From assembly GCA_948567375.1 (NCBI GenBank), contig OX419760.1, positions 12,896,001-12,960,000 of the forward strand: 64,000 bases of DNA, written 5' to 3'. This DNA comes from Lunularia cruciata. Taxonomy: Eukaryota > Streptophyta > Marchantiopsida > Lunulariales > Lunulariaceae. Position 1 is the first letter of the stretch; each line of letters begins with the position of its first letter. Shown piece by piece: positions 10,864-23,786 of this stretch. Position numbers and translations under genes: made by a program. Below the pieces are notes generated by a model that ran no database searches, was not told the origin of the DNA, and saw nothing but the letters and a program-made list of their open reading frames with translations.

Positions 10864-12589
10864 ATAAAGCTTTCAAAGGTATAAGAGGTGCTCCTAATTT
10901 GTATATTTTTCCTATTGAGGTTGGAAGAATCAACCTTTTGCTTTAAGTCAACGATGGTATCCTCCCAAGAGTCTCAACTTGCCTCTAAATTCAACATGAT
11001 AGGTTTAGGATCACCTACTTCTTTGTTGGTGATCACTGAATTCAAGATTTAGATATCTTGTACAAGAGAAGTACATTCAAGATATACTCAAGGAGTATAA
11101 TATGAAGCATAGGAAACCTATTCTAATTATTGCACTTAACCTACAAATATGAACAATGATGATTCATCCCAAAGGTATCAATCAATTTTGAACATCTAAG
11201 TCATCATCTTTGGTGTAAAACATATGCTCTTACTTCCCTAAAGGCATATTTACCCAAAGAGGATGTTTCCCAAAGAGTCTATTCTTTGTATGCACTTTCT
11301 TTGGCTTGTGTCAACAACATAGAACTTGAGTTCTACCAAAGCATTGCTTCTAAGGGTTTGATAAAAACACCAAGGATCAAACACACAAGGTCTATGACAG
11401 CTCAGATCACAAGGATTCCCTAGTTATTGTGCAATCCAAAGAATGAGATAACTCAAGAATGATTGAAAAAGCAAAAGGGAGATTTTTCTCTTTCACTTAT
11501 TCACCTTCAATGTAGATTGAATACAAGGCACTTTGAATGCCCTACTTAAATAGCTAATAGCATGTGGCAATTACACTACAAAACTGGAATGTTTCTAAAT
11601 TTTGCCTAACTATCACTAACTAAATCAAACTAAAAAACAGTTGTTACAAAATGTGCTTCTTGATAAAAAAAAGTCAAAGATAAATTCTAACCTACACATT
11701 AAGTCTAAAGCTCCTATCTCAAACTTTCTCTAATTTCTATTGTTTTTTGCTATATTTTATGTACTAATTTATGGTTATCTCTTCTCACCTATTCTATGAT
11801 TTTCCTCAAAGGAGTTTATCTTAAGTTTCCTTAACTCCTTCAGCTCCAAGCTCAAAAGAATTTAATTTCATATTCTTCTATGAGTGTTCTAGTTGATCAC
11901 ATAATAATTTCATGAAGCAGCATGCTATTACAAGATTGCTTTCCTTCCTACTAACTTGAATCCTTAGGTGTCAAGGGTCTTGCCATTATTAATTCTTATT
12001 GCAGACATCTAGAATAGTTATAAGTTAGGGTGGAGGTTTACCAACTTCTTTCTCCTACAATTCCTATTCTAATTCTACATAAACTTTGTCAACTTCCAAC
12101 TTGGCCATTATACAAGAGAGTTTGTCATCCTCTGGTCTCTTTATTTGCTGAATCTCCTACTCTATGTTCACCTTTGATTCTATTTCATTCCTATGACTCT
12201 TCTATACTACTTCTAGCTTATTTTTCAACTCCAAAATCTGCTGATCCTTCTCCTTCCATAATTTGACCTTATCTTCCTTGTTAAGTTTGCAGTTGAATTG
12301 ATGTTGTTCAACAAAACTTTCATTTGCCTCGCATAAGTGTAAGTTTTCTCCCTTCATCTCTTCTACTTCTTTATGCTTATCAATCATACCATCTCCGCTA
12401 GTATTGACTCCAAAATCCTGGGCATCCTCCAAAAACTTTATTCCAATTGATAATCAACACAATAATTTGCTCCAAGAGTTCACCAAGCATCTAGTTTGTT
12501 GGATTATTGGTCAATGTTCTAGCTCTCTTTTCACTTGAGGTACTTCTTCATCAATGGATGCTTCCACATGTTCCTTGATAGTGTTGTGC
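10864..12589. other. Unassigned decayed repeat-like DNA
   Basis: No domain recognised. A plus-strand stretch at about 11,190-11,360 translates without stops (including LKAYLPKEDVSQRVYSLYAL). A minus-strand stretch at 12,432-12,202 is highly charged and coiled-coil-like (KLNKEDKVKLWKEKDQQILE). Neither matches a family I know. AT content and decay resemble the neighbouring transposons. Confidence 0.4.
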
Positions 12590-14480
12590 TATGTGTTATT
12601 CTGACTAGGACCACACTGGGTGCCTAGTTGTACAGTTTGTAGGTGGGTAGGTTGAATCTAAACCTATCAGGAATGGTTGATCCCACTTGTAATCCCAACC
12701 ATTAGGTATTTCTACACCAATTCCAAAAGTGCAAAAAATGCAACCTAACTTGCCATCACAACATGCAGTCCTAATTGCTTGTCGTTAATTCCAACATCGT
12801 CAAGGAGAAATACACAACACACCTAAGCAAAGGAAACCTAAGCATAATGCTCCCACTCCAATCCCAAACAATTGGTCAGACAATCAAGCGTACAAAGCAT
12901 GGAGAGGATGCAAACACAAGCAATTTAACAATAAGTCTCCATGCTTCTAGTATAATGTGTTGTAGAGCCTCTTTGCTCTATCCAATAGCTACTCGTAATC
13001 TATATTCCAAGATATACTTCTAATGTGTACTCTGGATAGGAAAATTTTATGATTTTAGGTGTGGAAATATCTACAAGACTTAATCTCAAAAATATCTTTC
13101 TCATAGCTTTTATTTACATATTTTAAGATCAAATGGAAACCCTACAAGATATTATTTCCAATGATATAAAGCAAGCTTCATTCCAACCACTATTGCTCCT
13201 CTAAAAATATCTAAAACTTAGCCTAATTTGATAATTAAAACCCTAGTTTTGAAACCCTAATCAAGCTTCCAATCCTTGTAGTTGCACAATTTTTGCCAAA
13301 TTTTGGGCTTAGCAATTTCATGCAAACATGAGAAAACACTCTAGCAAGTTTTTATTCTTTCAATCATGACTTTAAATGGGAAAATTGACATTTGTTTGTA
13401 GTTGGAGATAAAGTAACTCCTCTATGCTTATGATAATATTTTAAGCAGAGTTTTTTGGATTGGATCTCACTTCCTACAAACCTTGAACTTACCAAATTTT
13501 AATGTAGTAATTGGTCTAAATCTTTGTCTAAACCTCAATGAAATATGACATTTGAATTCAAAACCAGTCATTAGATAAGGATCAATTCTCAAGTTAAGCT
13601 ATTGTTTGAGCTCTAAAAATATACTTGATCCCATACCCTAATTTTGAGAAATTAATATACAAATTTTCATAGTGGTACAAGATTTAAATACCAAAATTAA
13701 TAGAAATTTTCATATTTTTATTCAAAAAAGAATTTGAGATGTGACCAAAAATCCAAACATGATCATGATCTCTATCCTAACTCCTTAATTCCAAGTTTTT
13801 CAACTTCCATCAATCACATCAAGCTCAAAACCAACTTAAATCTAGCATTTCTTGGGTGTAGTACAACCAAATTTTGTCTAATCTCCAACCATGTTGACAG
13901 ATTATGAAGGATCTATTGTGGAACTCATAAATTTTCCAAATTGTGTGAATTAGAGCCTAGATGTGAACAAGAGCTCCACTTTCCTGCATCAATCATATCT
14001 TAAGCATTTCTCACTCAAATCTTATGTTTCTCATCTTTAAATTCTAGATTGTTTGCTCTTCTCTCCAATGCTTGTCTATTCTTTCCAAAAGGTCCTTAGA
14101 AACATCCAAAAACTTGCAAAACTGTAGTCTTGAATTGATTGGAGTTGATTCCTTGTACTTTGGAACTTTAAAACTCCTCCTTTTACCAAATGGACCTCCA
14201 ATCTCTACTTCCAAAGCATTGTGCAAGATTTGGGTGCATCTTCTTCTTCAAAAAGATGTAAATGGTTAGATCCAAAACTTGCCCAAAAGTAAGCACAAGA
14301 AGAATAGGATCTGGATTCTCTATCATTGATGCCATAAATGTATGACCAAAATGAGGCACCATCAAGGCTCAAAAGTAATCACGGTGTAAAATTTGAAGCT
14401 TGATGAGAAGAGAGTTTGGGAGAGGTAGATCAAGAGCACAAAACATCTCTTGGTTGAACTTACTTTCAAATGCTCTTTCT
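12590..14480 (+). repeat. Dispersed repeat R1, copy A
   Basis: Homologous over its length to the reverse complement of 31,720-33,560 (copy B). Shared landmarks are a segment like CATCACAACATGCA near 12,750, AAGGAGAAATAC near 12,800 and GTAAAATTTGAAGC near 14,380. Short minus-strand ORFs (14,365-14,044) overlap but do not show a known domain. The type of element is unknown; no terminal repeats or target duplications could be fixed. Confidence 0.7.
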
Positions 14481-16329
14481 CTTATGCTCTAGTACCACTT
14501 TTAGATGCTCTTGGTTTTATTATCTATTCCCACCTGCTACTTGCAAGAGTAAAACATATTGCTCTCTACCAAACTTCTATTACTTGCATACATCAAAGTC
14601 ATGGAAGAGGACAAGATCACAATCCATACAAAAAGTTACTTGAATGTACATGGATTGCTCACATGGCAATTGATCCGTCACATAATCTACTATGACATTA
14701 TATAAAGAAACAAATGTAAATTACTTTTCACTCACTAAGTGAACCACAACATGATAATGGCTTGTTTGGTGGTTACCTCAACCTGTGGAGTAACTTCTTT
14801 AGTCTCAACAATCTCCAATGGTACCTAAAATTCTTGTTTTTCCTCTCTCTTAATTTTGGTACTCTCACTATGAGATGATTTTTAGTGCAAAGAGATCAAC
14901 ACTAGCACAATATGTGTTCTTCTTAGTTGTCCCAAGATACCTTGGTCACTTATTGACTTGCATTAAAGGTGTTCGTCTTGATGAAGGTCCTCCAAAATTC
15001 CTTCTATCTAATGCTTTCCATTTGGTAGTGGTTTTATTGATCAAAGCTTTGGTTCTTTGGTTCTTTGGTTTAAAAAAACTCATTTTTCTACAAAAATATG
15101 TTTTTTTGCATCTCTAATTACAACCATTACTTCACTACTTCCAAGTTGAATATCTAAGTATGATACAAAAAGGAATTGGTCTTTAAAGATAATCTTTTCT
15201 TTTGATAATAATGTCATTCTTGCATAAATATGACTAGCAAAAAGAATGAGGTAGTGAGGATCCTTCTTGGCAAACATCCCATACACATTGGGAGTAATGA
15301 CAAAAAATTTGTGCCTAATTAATGTCATGACTATCAGAGGCATGTTCAAAGAGATGGCTTGACTAATTGTGCGATAAGTCATCCGGTGCACTCAAGACAA
15401 CCTCATTATTGACATTGCTATCACACACTTCATAAGGTCTTTGTAATGTTTAACTTGATACCTATATTGAAGTCTTGTGGTTTTGCAAAGGTGGCCCTCA
15501 ATGTCTTGATATTCTCTTATGTTTATTGGTCCAAGTTGTCTAATATGTGTCCTCCTACCCCTCTTGCATCCTTGTCAAGAATATGCTTCTAGTGTCCCTC
15601 TTTTTTATTATAAAGGTTTCTCAAAGTGCTATTCTCCTTACTCATTCCTTGCTTAATTTCTTGAACAATGGCTACAAACATGTAATCCTAATTCCAAAGA
15701 AAGAAGATAAGATTGAGATGTTTCAAGTTGTCACTATGTGTTGTCATCTCCTAGTTTCCTACAATAGAACATTCAAATTTAGTTCGCTCATAGCATTCTA
15801 CTACTCATTTTCATTGATATCACCTTTGAGTAATTTGCTTGTGTTCTCTCAACTTAATTAGTGTAGAATCCTTCCTCAATTTGCAATTGATGCACTTCCA
15901 TCTCAAGCTTGATTAATTTGCAATTTTTTGCACTTTTTCACTTTTGCACTTTTGCATTTTGCAATTTCTTGCACTTTGAATTTGAAGAAATTGATTTGGA
16001 AAGAGAAAGGACGGATTTATATAACAATTTTTCACTTTAGTCATTCTTCAATAATTTCCCTCATGTGCAAAGTTGTTGGTAAATCTTTGGATGACACTCA
16101 ATAAATTTGTAATTGTAATCTATTTAATTTGATCCCCTATATTGTCAATTTTTTTTCCTTTCAACTTTGATTGTGACATCTTTGCTATTGAAATCTTTTA
16201 CAATCAGATTCTAACATGCCTCTTTCTAGTTGCGCGTTTTGCACTTGTGTCTTTGAAGTCCCAAAATTCTGCATACTTATCTAGTTTAATCAAAGAATGT
16301 AGATCCAAAGAGGATTGCTACAATCCTTT
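14481..16329. other. Unassigned segment with one coherent minus-strand ORF
   Basis: A minus-strand ORF at 15,391-15,080 (103 codons; begins MHRMTYRTISQAI) runs after one stop into a basic stretch ending near 14,877. I do not recognise it. Around 15,900-15,985 the words TTTTGCACTT and TTGCAATTT recur. The rest shows no features; it is probably transposon debris. Confidence 0.4.
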
Positions 16330-16527
16330 GTAACATTCCTTGTATGTATACCAAGAAAAAAATCAAAATTTTCCAATACCACACCTATGGTGCTAGGTAG
16401 AGAGTGTGAAAAAGGTTATGGGTTGATGAAGTAGTGGATAGAACATATTATAGAAGGCCTATTTGGAAGCTTCTATACTTGGTGGGTTACCACTAGACCA
16501 GACCTTGCATATGTAATTAGTAAGCTC
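16330..16527 (+). pseudogene. Copia A pol fragment, 5' of the E2 insertion
   Basis: Plus strand translates to the copia segment between RT and RNase H: GRECEKGYGLMK, then TTRPDLAYVISKL, matching the conserved T-R-P-D-L/I-A-Y motif. A stop and a one-base shift precede the motif. The reading resumes after E2 at 23,104 (NQHTEI) and continues into RNase H, so E2 split one coding region. Sequence left of about 16,330 is not copia, so the element is 5'-truncated. Confidence 0.82.
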
Positions 16528-17156
16528 TATGAGCCGGTTTCACTCTCACTCACAATGAACCTCTAATGGCCATAGACTAGGAAGGTAAGGAACAAAATGT
16601 CTCACTACTTCAAGGCTAAACTCCCAGGCACCTCCAAGACTCAAGTATTGCTCACTAGATAACTCAATGTGGGAGAGGTAGTTGCAAATGAAAGGATGAT
16701 GAGCACTTCTTTGTCCTTGGTTTATATACTTGTGACAAAATTATAAATAAAAGTTACTTATTACTAGCATAACTCAATTTACTGGACAAAAAATTCATCT
16801 AAAGTCTAAAAGAATATCCAAGCTCATGGGAATAATCCTAATTTTTCACATGGCTTATCTTTAGACTATAGAAAAATTTACACCAAAAAGCATGCGGATC
16901 TAAGACTTTTGGATTACTTTTCTCAAAGCCAAACATCTAGGAATAGTACAAATTGAATACACTAGAATACAAAATAGTGATACTCATACTTTCAACTTCC
17001 TTAAAATATGGTCACCTCTATCTTTTTATGACTAACTTTAGCTAGTCATGACTAATGTAAGAGCTTGGTTAAAGTCCATGTACAAAATATCTTTTAAGTA
17101 CTTGCAATACCAAACTAAATCTCCAATAAAGCATGCATAGACCATTTGGTGTTATT
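16528..17156 (-). repeat. 3' LTR of E2
   Basis: About 629 bp, homologous to 22,484-23,099 and to the E1 family LTRs. Left edge is TATGAGCCGG after target GCTC; right edge is placed by alignment at TGGTGTTATT. A TATA-like stretch lies near 16,719-16,728. Confidence 0.85.
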
Positions 17157-17229
17157 TATCCTAGACTAAGATTTCCCTTTGTTCTTGGACTGAAGGTCTC
17201 TTTACCTTTTATGTTACAAATTCAACTTA

Positions 17230-17590
17230 TCATAGTTAGTCTTGTTAAAGTATATTTCTCCTAAATCCTTGAGATCATTAGTGTATTTCTCCATATCTTT
17301 TCTAGTAAAAAAGGTCTAAAGCACTTAGGCAAAAACTTCTATTAAATCAAATTGAATCAAATACAATACTCAATCACCTTCCTTGAGGAGCTCTACCTTC
17401 TTTTTCCTTGCCTCTTATCATAATTGTGCATTTTTTCCTCTATACTTGCTCCAATCAAACCATGGAAACTACTCTTGCATCATACAATTCCATTAGTTAA
17501 ACCTTGCTTGGTTTGTTTTCATCACCTTGTACCTTCTTCAATTTCCTATGGATGCTTTTGGAAGGTATGAAGATCAAAATGAAGAGGTAA
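17230..17590 (-). pseudogene. E2 integrase C-terminal tail only
   Basis: Minus-strand LPLHFDLHTFQ at about 17,590-17,545 matches LPIHFDLPTFQ at the left edge of E1, and the downstream stretch ELYDARVV, then KCTIMIRGKEK resembles the post-core region of gypsy integrases. The catalytic core that should lie to its right is absent; the sequence jumps straight to rearranged RNase H. Confidence 0.65.
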
Positions 17591-18060
17591 TTACCTTAAT
17601 AAAGAGAAACTATTTAGTCATAAAAAGAAAAGAGTTTGCAAAGAGTTTTGGTATAAAGAAGTTTAGATACTACTTGACTAGAAGAAAAACCACAATTGTC
17701 ACAAATCACAAGACTTTGAAGTAGATTTTCAAAATTCATCCAGCATTTCTTAATAATCATGTATAGCTTTATCTGATTAGGATATTAGACAAACTTAGAC
17801 AAATTTGTCTTTCATCTATATTGATGTTTCTAATGTAGCTATAGGATGCACTCTTAGTAAATTAAACAAAGTTGGACAACATTAGAGAATTAAATTGGAC
17901 AAACTTGGACAACTTTGTCTGATTTTCAACATTCAGTCATTAGATTACATCAATATAGATTAAATGCTTATTTCAATCAAGTTTAGAAAGAATTAGAGCC
18001 ATAATAAAGGATTTCTTGAGATCCTCAAAAGCTTTAAGAGTCTCATTGTCCTCTAAAATC
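17590..18060. pseudogene. E2 RNase H, duplicated and partly inverted
   Basis: Plus strand 17,590-17,724 reads NYLVIKRKEFAKSFGIKKFR, then TTIVTNHKTLK, and plus strand 17,812-17,880 reads FIYIDVSNVAIGCTLSKLNK. Both are RNase H pieces in the orientation opposite to the element and in swapped order. Minus-strand RNase H start sequence is also still present at about 17,940-18,060. E1 shows the normal order at 990-1,475. Confidence 0.75.
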
Positions 18061-19040
18061 AATATTCATTCTACATCCTTCCTCATGTAAAGTCACTGAA
18101 AAAGCCTTGTTGGAAAATGAGAAAATGAACCTCCTATTGTACCCAACCATCCCTAAAAATTAACCTAACTTTGTCTGACCAAGGAATGACAAATTTGAGA
18201 TTTTCTTCCCCTTTTAGGATCCACTACTATTCTTCCATCATTGGAAAGTAGATGCTTCAAAATTAAACCTTCTTTACAACCAAATATGCATTTCTCTAGT
18301 TTGAGTGATGCATTTTCCTCATCCAAACATTTTAAGATCTTGATCAAGTGCTCAAAATGCTCTTTATTGTTTCCATAGACACAAAAGTCATCAATGAAAT
18401 CTCAAAAATTTCCCAATGAAAGGTTCAAACACCTTCTTCATGAAATTTTTGAAATTTGGCTAGAGCATTGCAAAGTCCAAGAGGCATGACCTTGAAAGCA
18501 CCCCAAAGTATGGTGAATATGGTGAGTTGCTTTTGCTTTATTATAATCTTGCTTTGGTTATAGCCACCATAACTATTCCCAAAACTATACCTCTCATGAC
18601 TTCAACCTCTTCTAATATTTCATCAATAAATAGCATGGAGTAGTATTCCTTCTTGGTAAAATTATTGAGCTTCTTGTAATTCATATACATCCAAGTTTGC
18701 TATTTTTCTTTTCCATAGTGACAATTGGAGATAACTATTTAGAATTCTACATCTCAAACATAAACCCAACCTCATTTAACTTATCAAATATCCACCTTCA
18801 TAATCACAAGTGTTGGTGGGTTATGCAATTTGCTTTTGGCAAGCACATCTTGCATTTGACTCCACTTCTATGAAGTACCTCTCCAAGATTATTTTCTTGA
18901 GATCCTTGTAATTGAAACCAAATACATGGATATACTTGTGGAAAATCTCTTCAAATCTTACCTTCTCCTCCTTGGTAATAGTTGGACCATACTTGAGGGT
19001 AGATAGTCTCTTCTCTATCTCCTCAAGTATCAAGGTTGAT
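18061..19040 (-). pseudogene. E2 reverse transcriptase
   Basis: Minus-strand pieces: EEIEKRLSTLKYGPTITKEE at 19,030, KVRFEEIFHKYIHVF, and LKCLDEENASLKLEKCIFG (18,340), each aligned with the E1 counterpart. Nucleotide homology to E1 is continuous between them. Many stops and indels; the IDD box is not readable in one frame. Confidence 0.78.
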
Positions 19041-19231
19041 TTATCAAGACTTTTGGCTTAGGAATAATACACATAAGACATAAGAGATGCACATCTAAAT
19101 AAGACATAAATTCATCCTTATCCAAAGAGGTCTCTTCCTCAATGATTATGTCTATATATGTAGCTACTTCTTTTGAATCTGATTTCCAATAAAAAAAAGA
19201 TGATGTATTTGAATCTAAGGTGTGTTTGGTA

Positions 19232-19760
19232 TTAATTAAAAGAATTGTAACTTGATGAACTAATTCTCAAATACCCTTTGTGCCATTCATCAGTTGTACA
19301 AGTTTCTCTAAACCATGTCCTCCCAAGTAGCAAGTCATAACTTGAATCTTTCAAAACTTGGAAAGTCATGAGATTTTGAACTTCCATAACTAAAACTACT
19401 ACCTTGTCTATCACACTTGTAGGTAAAACTTGTTGTTTTTTTGCCATGCTCATCACAAGTTTTTCTCTAGAAGGAATCATACAAAACTTCTTCATCCACT
19501 TATTTGATAGGACCTTCACCTTAGATCCTCCATGAACAAGTACATCAAGTGCATCTTTGATGTTGTAACCATTAACAGTCATATCAATCTTAAAGGCATA
19601 TTAACAAGTCTCTCATGGTTAAGGTGTAGGTTTTACATCCATTACATCAAATGATAATGATGCCTTCTCCTTTTCTTTCTTCTCTCTTTCTCCTTGTAGA
19701 ACAAACCACTCTTAAGTTTCTTTCTCAAGGTAAAATTCAAAGTTATCAATTGGCCTACCA
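19232..19760 (-). pseudogene. E2 aspartic protease
   Basis: One frame at 19,582-19,232 reads VNGYNIKDAL, then LVHGGSKVKVLSNKWMKKF, and ends with SSYDLLLGRTWFRET. In E1 the matching position is ALLDGG; here it is VHGG, so the catalytic Asp is lost (Asp to His). Confidence 0.75.
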
Positions 19761-20139
19761 TGATATTGGCTTTGTGAGTATCAATATCCTCAAACACATT
19801 GTTATTCCATTAATGCTTTGATATAAATAAATCATCCATTCCAAACTTCTTCCTTGGAGACTTTTTTATTCATGGTACTAAGTTGGTGATGCAAGTACTC
19901 CTAGTAAGCATAGGACTATCTTCATATTATATATTAAAAAACATCTTCTTTTGTGCTAAAAGTTCCAAGTTAAGACTTTTAGAATAGAGCACTCTTACTT
20001 CTCATGCATGCTCTCAACCACATATGGGGATGCAATCTCCTTATCTCTATTTCTTACAAGAGATGCTTGGGGTCATTATCTCCATCCTTCTCTATATTTG
20101 CTTGTTCATACTTCCTTCCCCTATGATAAGTAGAATTTT

Positions 20140-20960
20140 GGCAATTCCTTTGGATGTGACCACTACCTCCATAACCAAAAGAATTTCAATCAATGGAATT
20201 GGTAGTTGATTGACCTCCTCTATATAGATAGTTCCTATAACTTCTAGATCCTCTTCCAATAATCTGGTCCATCTCTCTCTTGTCCTATATTTACACTATA
20301 TTGATCTTGAAATCTAGAAGTTGTTCAATGATGGTTTGAAGCAAATCATTTGGTGGAGATGCAAGAACCAAAACTACTACTTGCAATCCAACCATTGCTA
20401 TCAAAAAATAAGGAGCCCTACCATACTTATAGACTTGTGAAAGATGCACAACCTCTTTCACCACCAAATTACTTTAATCTATTTCCAAACTTTCTTCCAT
20501 AGAAACTACAATCTTAATGGCTTCTACCTTGGAAGAAGGTTTCCCATACCTCAACTTACTTGGGATATATGATTTCAACCCTCTCACAAAATTCTTAGTG
20601 AACATAGGTACTATCCCAATCATACTAGTCTCTGTATTATCCTCACTTCTCCTCGACACTATACAAAACCAAGACTCTAACTTCTCCATTCTTTGTGCAT
20701 ATGCTTTTACTTTCTCTCTATCTTCTTGCTTGAGGAAGGTAAATTCACTCATCAATCTCTCATGACTTTCATTTAGGAGAAATTTCTCAATAAGTGTTGT
20801 AGTCAAAATCTCCCGAGCCTCTTCTTGGCCATCCTTATTTTATGCTCTTTGTATTTTGACTCATATCATGTAAGAGTTGTATCCTCAAAGAAATTAGGTA
20901 ATAATAAAGCCCACTTATTTTTCTTCCTTTCATTATGCAAGCTATCTTGAAGTCCCTCAC
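20140..20960 (-). pseudogene. E2 gag
   Basis: Frame 20,806-20,474 reads ESHERLMSEFTFLKQEDREK and FVRGLKSYIPSKLRYGKPSS, matching E1 gag. The zinc knuckle near 20,150-20,190 is FGYGGSGHIQRNC, with the second Cys changed to Tyr. Upstream parts (about 20,820-20,960) align with E1 4,272-4,484. Confidence 0.78.
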
Positions 20961-22459
20961 AAATGTTTCTACATCTTCTCTATCATTGCCAAAGAAAAAA
21001 GAAGTTTTCTCATCTTAACTTCTCACAACCTCTCTCTAATTTTATTTTCTTTCATCTTATAACTTATAAACCATAAAAATGACTAACTCTATTTGATTTT
21101 AGTCAACCATAAGTAATATAAAAAGTTTTAGCTGCTCTAACTATTGCATAATCACATCCTAAAGTGCATATTGGTCAAACCCTCACAACTAGTTTATCTA
21201 GTAACTAAAAGGTTATCTTCACCATTAATCTTGAGAATTATCAAATGAAGATAGTTTCTCTATAGCAATACTAAGACTCTTTGCAATTCTTCCCACTACA
21301 CAAACTTCACACAACTTCTTGGTTCTAGATCTCTTTCCTCCCAATCTTGGTGGAGAAGATCAAACATGCAATCCCAAGCCCAGGTCCCAAGTCCAACCCT
21401 CTCTTTTTGCTCAATCTCTTTCTCTCAAAGCTCAAAGAACATGAGTTTGCCTTATGTCATTTTTCCCCTCTCTTTGTATATGAAGAACACTTAGAATTAA
21501 TTTTTCCTTTTGATTTGGAATTTTTTTAGTCTTATCATCACTTTATTCAATTCAACTCTTAACTCTCATTTCCTCAATGCAACAAGTAATATCACTTCAA
21601 CCACTTGTGAAACTTTGCATAACCTTAACTTTGACTCTCAATCCTCTAGAGATAATTCTGGCTACTCAAATATGCTTTCTGTTGTTCTTGAACTCTTCAT
21701 GCATGAGACCTCAACCTTTTAGAAATGGACCCCTCTTCACAATTTCAGTTATTGCTTTGATTTTGTAACCTCCACTCCTCTAAAATTTTGCACACATAAG
21801 ACTCATTTTACTGCATCTTTCCTTGAGAAGTTTCAGTCCTTTTCATCAACCCATTTGTCCTTAGCACCTCTTTGTTAAACACATCTCTTCTAAATCACCA
21901 CCACTCTCACAAAATTCATAACTTTCTGTTTGAAAATGATATCTCTATAATTTGGATATGTAAGCAATCTTTTTATTAGGAATTTTCTTAAAAAAATTTG
22001 AAGGACTCCAATATAGATAAAAGATATGGTGAACTTTGTATAAAATTCTAAAGATCATGAAATTTTGTGGTGTAGGTTACTCTACTAACTACTAAATATT
22101 ATAATTGAATGCAGATAGTAGCTATCACTATAATTCCACGTATACCATTTCAAGGGTAAACTGATCTGTCATCTATAAAATCTCAAGTCTATATCTCTAA
22201 CTTGCAATTTTTCCCAAAATCAAGGTAATCTCCAAAACCAAGGGTTCACCTCACACAATCTCTCCAAGTCCTCTCATGTGTACAAGATGTAGAATGTTAC
22301 ATCAAAAACATGGTAACGATACAAGGTATACAAATAGATATAGATTTGTTAACATAAGTTCAACACTCCCCTTCCTTTATGTTATCTCCAAGTGATCTCT
22401 AATAGCTTGCTTTTCTGTAATATAAAATTGTACATATAAGATTCTCCTACCTTCTAGAG
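20961..22459 (-). other. E2 leader, homologous to E1 leader
   Basis: Segments at about 21,200-21,840 and 22,230-22,460 align with the E1 leader (4,700-5,400 and 5,820-6,022). Coding sense of the leader ORF seen in E1 is lost here. Nothing else supported. Confidence 0.6.
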
Positions 22460-22483
22460 AGATCCTAGAAATAGAACCAAAAA
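22460..22483 (-). promoter_or_regulatory. E2 primer-binding site, degenerate tRNA-Asp type
   Basis: Minus strand TTTTTGGTTCTATTTCTAGG adjacent to the LTR, the same site as in E1 with further C to T changes. Confidence 0.55.
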
Positions 22484-23099
22484 TATGAGCTGAGCTATTT
22501 ATCAACCAAGATGAATTTTTGGTCACCATGTACTAAGAAAGCATGGAACCAAACTCTATCTCATTACTCCAAGGTTAAACTCAAAAGCACCTCCAAAACT
22601 CAAGCCATTGCTCACTCAATGAGAGAGATATCTGCAAATAAAAATATGATGAGTGCATTTTCATCCTTGGCTTCTACACTTGTTAAATACTTAAACATAA
22701 AAAATGCTAATTCAATCTGCTAAGCAAAAACTCAGCTAAAGTAAAAAGTCCAAAGGAGTATCTAAACTCATGAGAATAATCCCTTAAGCGTGAAGTCTTA
22801 TCTTGACATAAAAACTAGGGGATTTTTTCAAATGGGTTATCCTTAGACTAGAGAAAAGTCTACATGAATTTAGAATTATTTTCTCAAAGCCAAAAGATCT
22901 AGGAATAATATAAAGTCAATACACCAGAATACCAAAAATCAATACTCACACTTCAACTTCCGCTAAAAGAGGATCACCTCTATCTTGGCTATGACTAATG
23001 TAGAAGCTTGGTTGAACTCCATATATAAATTATCTTTACATTACTTGCAATACTAAACTAATATCCAAATAGAACATACATGGACCAATGTGTGTTATA
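22484..23099 (-). repeat. 5' LTR of E2
   Basis: 616 bp; homologous to 16,528-17,156. Minus strand starts TATAACACACATTGG, again with TG changed to TA, and ends in GCTCATA beside the primer site. Followed on the right by target GCTC at 23,100-23,103. Confidence 0.87.
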
Positions 23100-23786
23100 G
23101 CTCAATCAACACACGGAAATCTAGAGAGTACTACATCTTAAGGTTGCTAAGAGGGTTCTGAGATATCTTAAGGGTTTTTCACTCGATGGTCTTAGGTTTT
23201 TCTCAAATGCTCTTAAAACTCTAGCACGTTTTATAGATGTTGAGTTCGCTAGAGACCAAGTGGATAGAAGATCCACGTCGAGTTTTTCCTTTTCTACTTG
23301 CTGGATATGAGGACTTTGCAAAGCAAGAAACAACTTGTGTCATCTCTCTCTTCTACTTGCTGGATATGATATGACTTTGCAAAGCAAGAAACAACTTGTG
23401 TCATCTCTCTCTTCTGTAGCGGCTGAATATCATGGACTATGTAATGTAGTTTAGTAAGTTGTTTGGTTGCACTAGATGTTAGAAGAGATGCAAGTAAGTT
23501 TTTTGTTATTTTTCAGATAAGATGAGTAGCATTGCACTTGCCAAAAAATAACCAGTTCATCATGCACGGACCGAGCATATTGAAGTGCAAAGTGCACTTT
23601 CATTTGTGAGAAGATGCAATCTGTAGAGGTATGTATACTTGGGAACATGTTTAAAATCAATCGGTTGATTTTAATCATGTACCCTTTAAGTATATACCTT
23701 TTGGTTGGTTTAAGCCCTTGTCTCAAGAAAAGTTTCCAAAACACTAAAAAGGTCTTTGTGAAATGCCATTGACCTTAAGAGGAGTT
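23100..23786 (+). pseudogene. Copia A RNase H, 3' of the E2 insertion
   Basis: Plus strand reads LHLKVAKRVLRYLKG, FIDVEFARDQVDRRSTSS, SKKQLVSSLSSVAAEYHGL, SIALAKK, HHARTEHIEVQ and PLSQEKFPK, the full run of copia RNase H motifs to the C-terminus. A 59-bp tandem duplication (23,294-23,411) inserts a repeat of the strand before SKKQLV. Stops are frequent. Confidence 0.88.

Larger units (their letters stand above)
16528..23099 (-). mobile_element. Ty3/gypsy element E2, complete but decayed, TSD GCTC
   Basis: Same family as E1: paired LTRs, Asp-type primer site, leader, gag, protease, RT, all on the minus strand. GCTC flanks it at 16,524-16,527 and 23,100-23,103, matching the 4-bp duplication length of the family's solo LTR. 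The integrase core is missing and RNase H is scrambled. The two LTRs differ at many places, so the insertion is old. Confidence 0.9.

Noticed and set aside
12590-14480. R1 as an LTR of one of the gypsy elements
   Set aside because: It matches none of the LTRs defined here, and no TG...CA ends or primer site could be placed at its edges.
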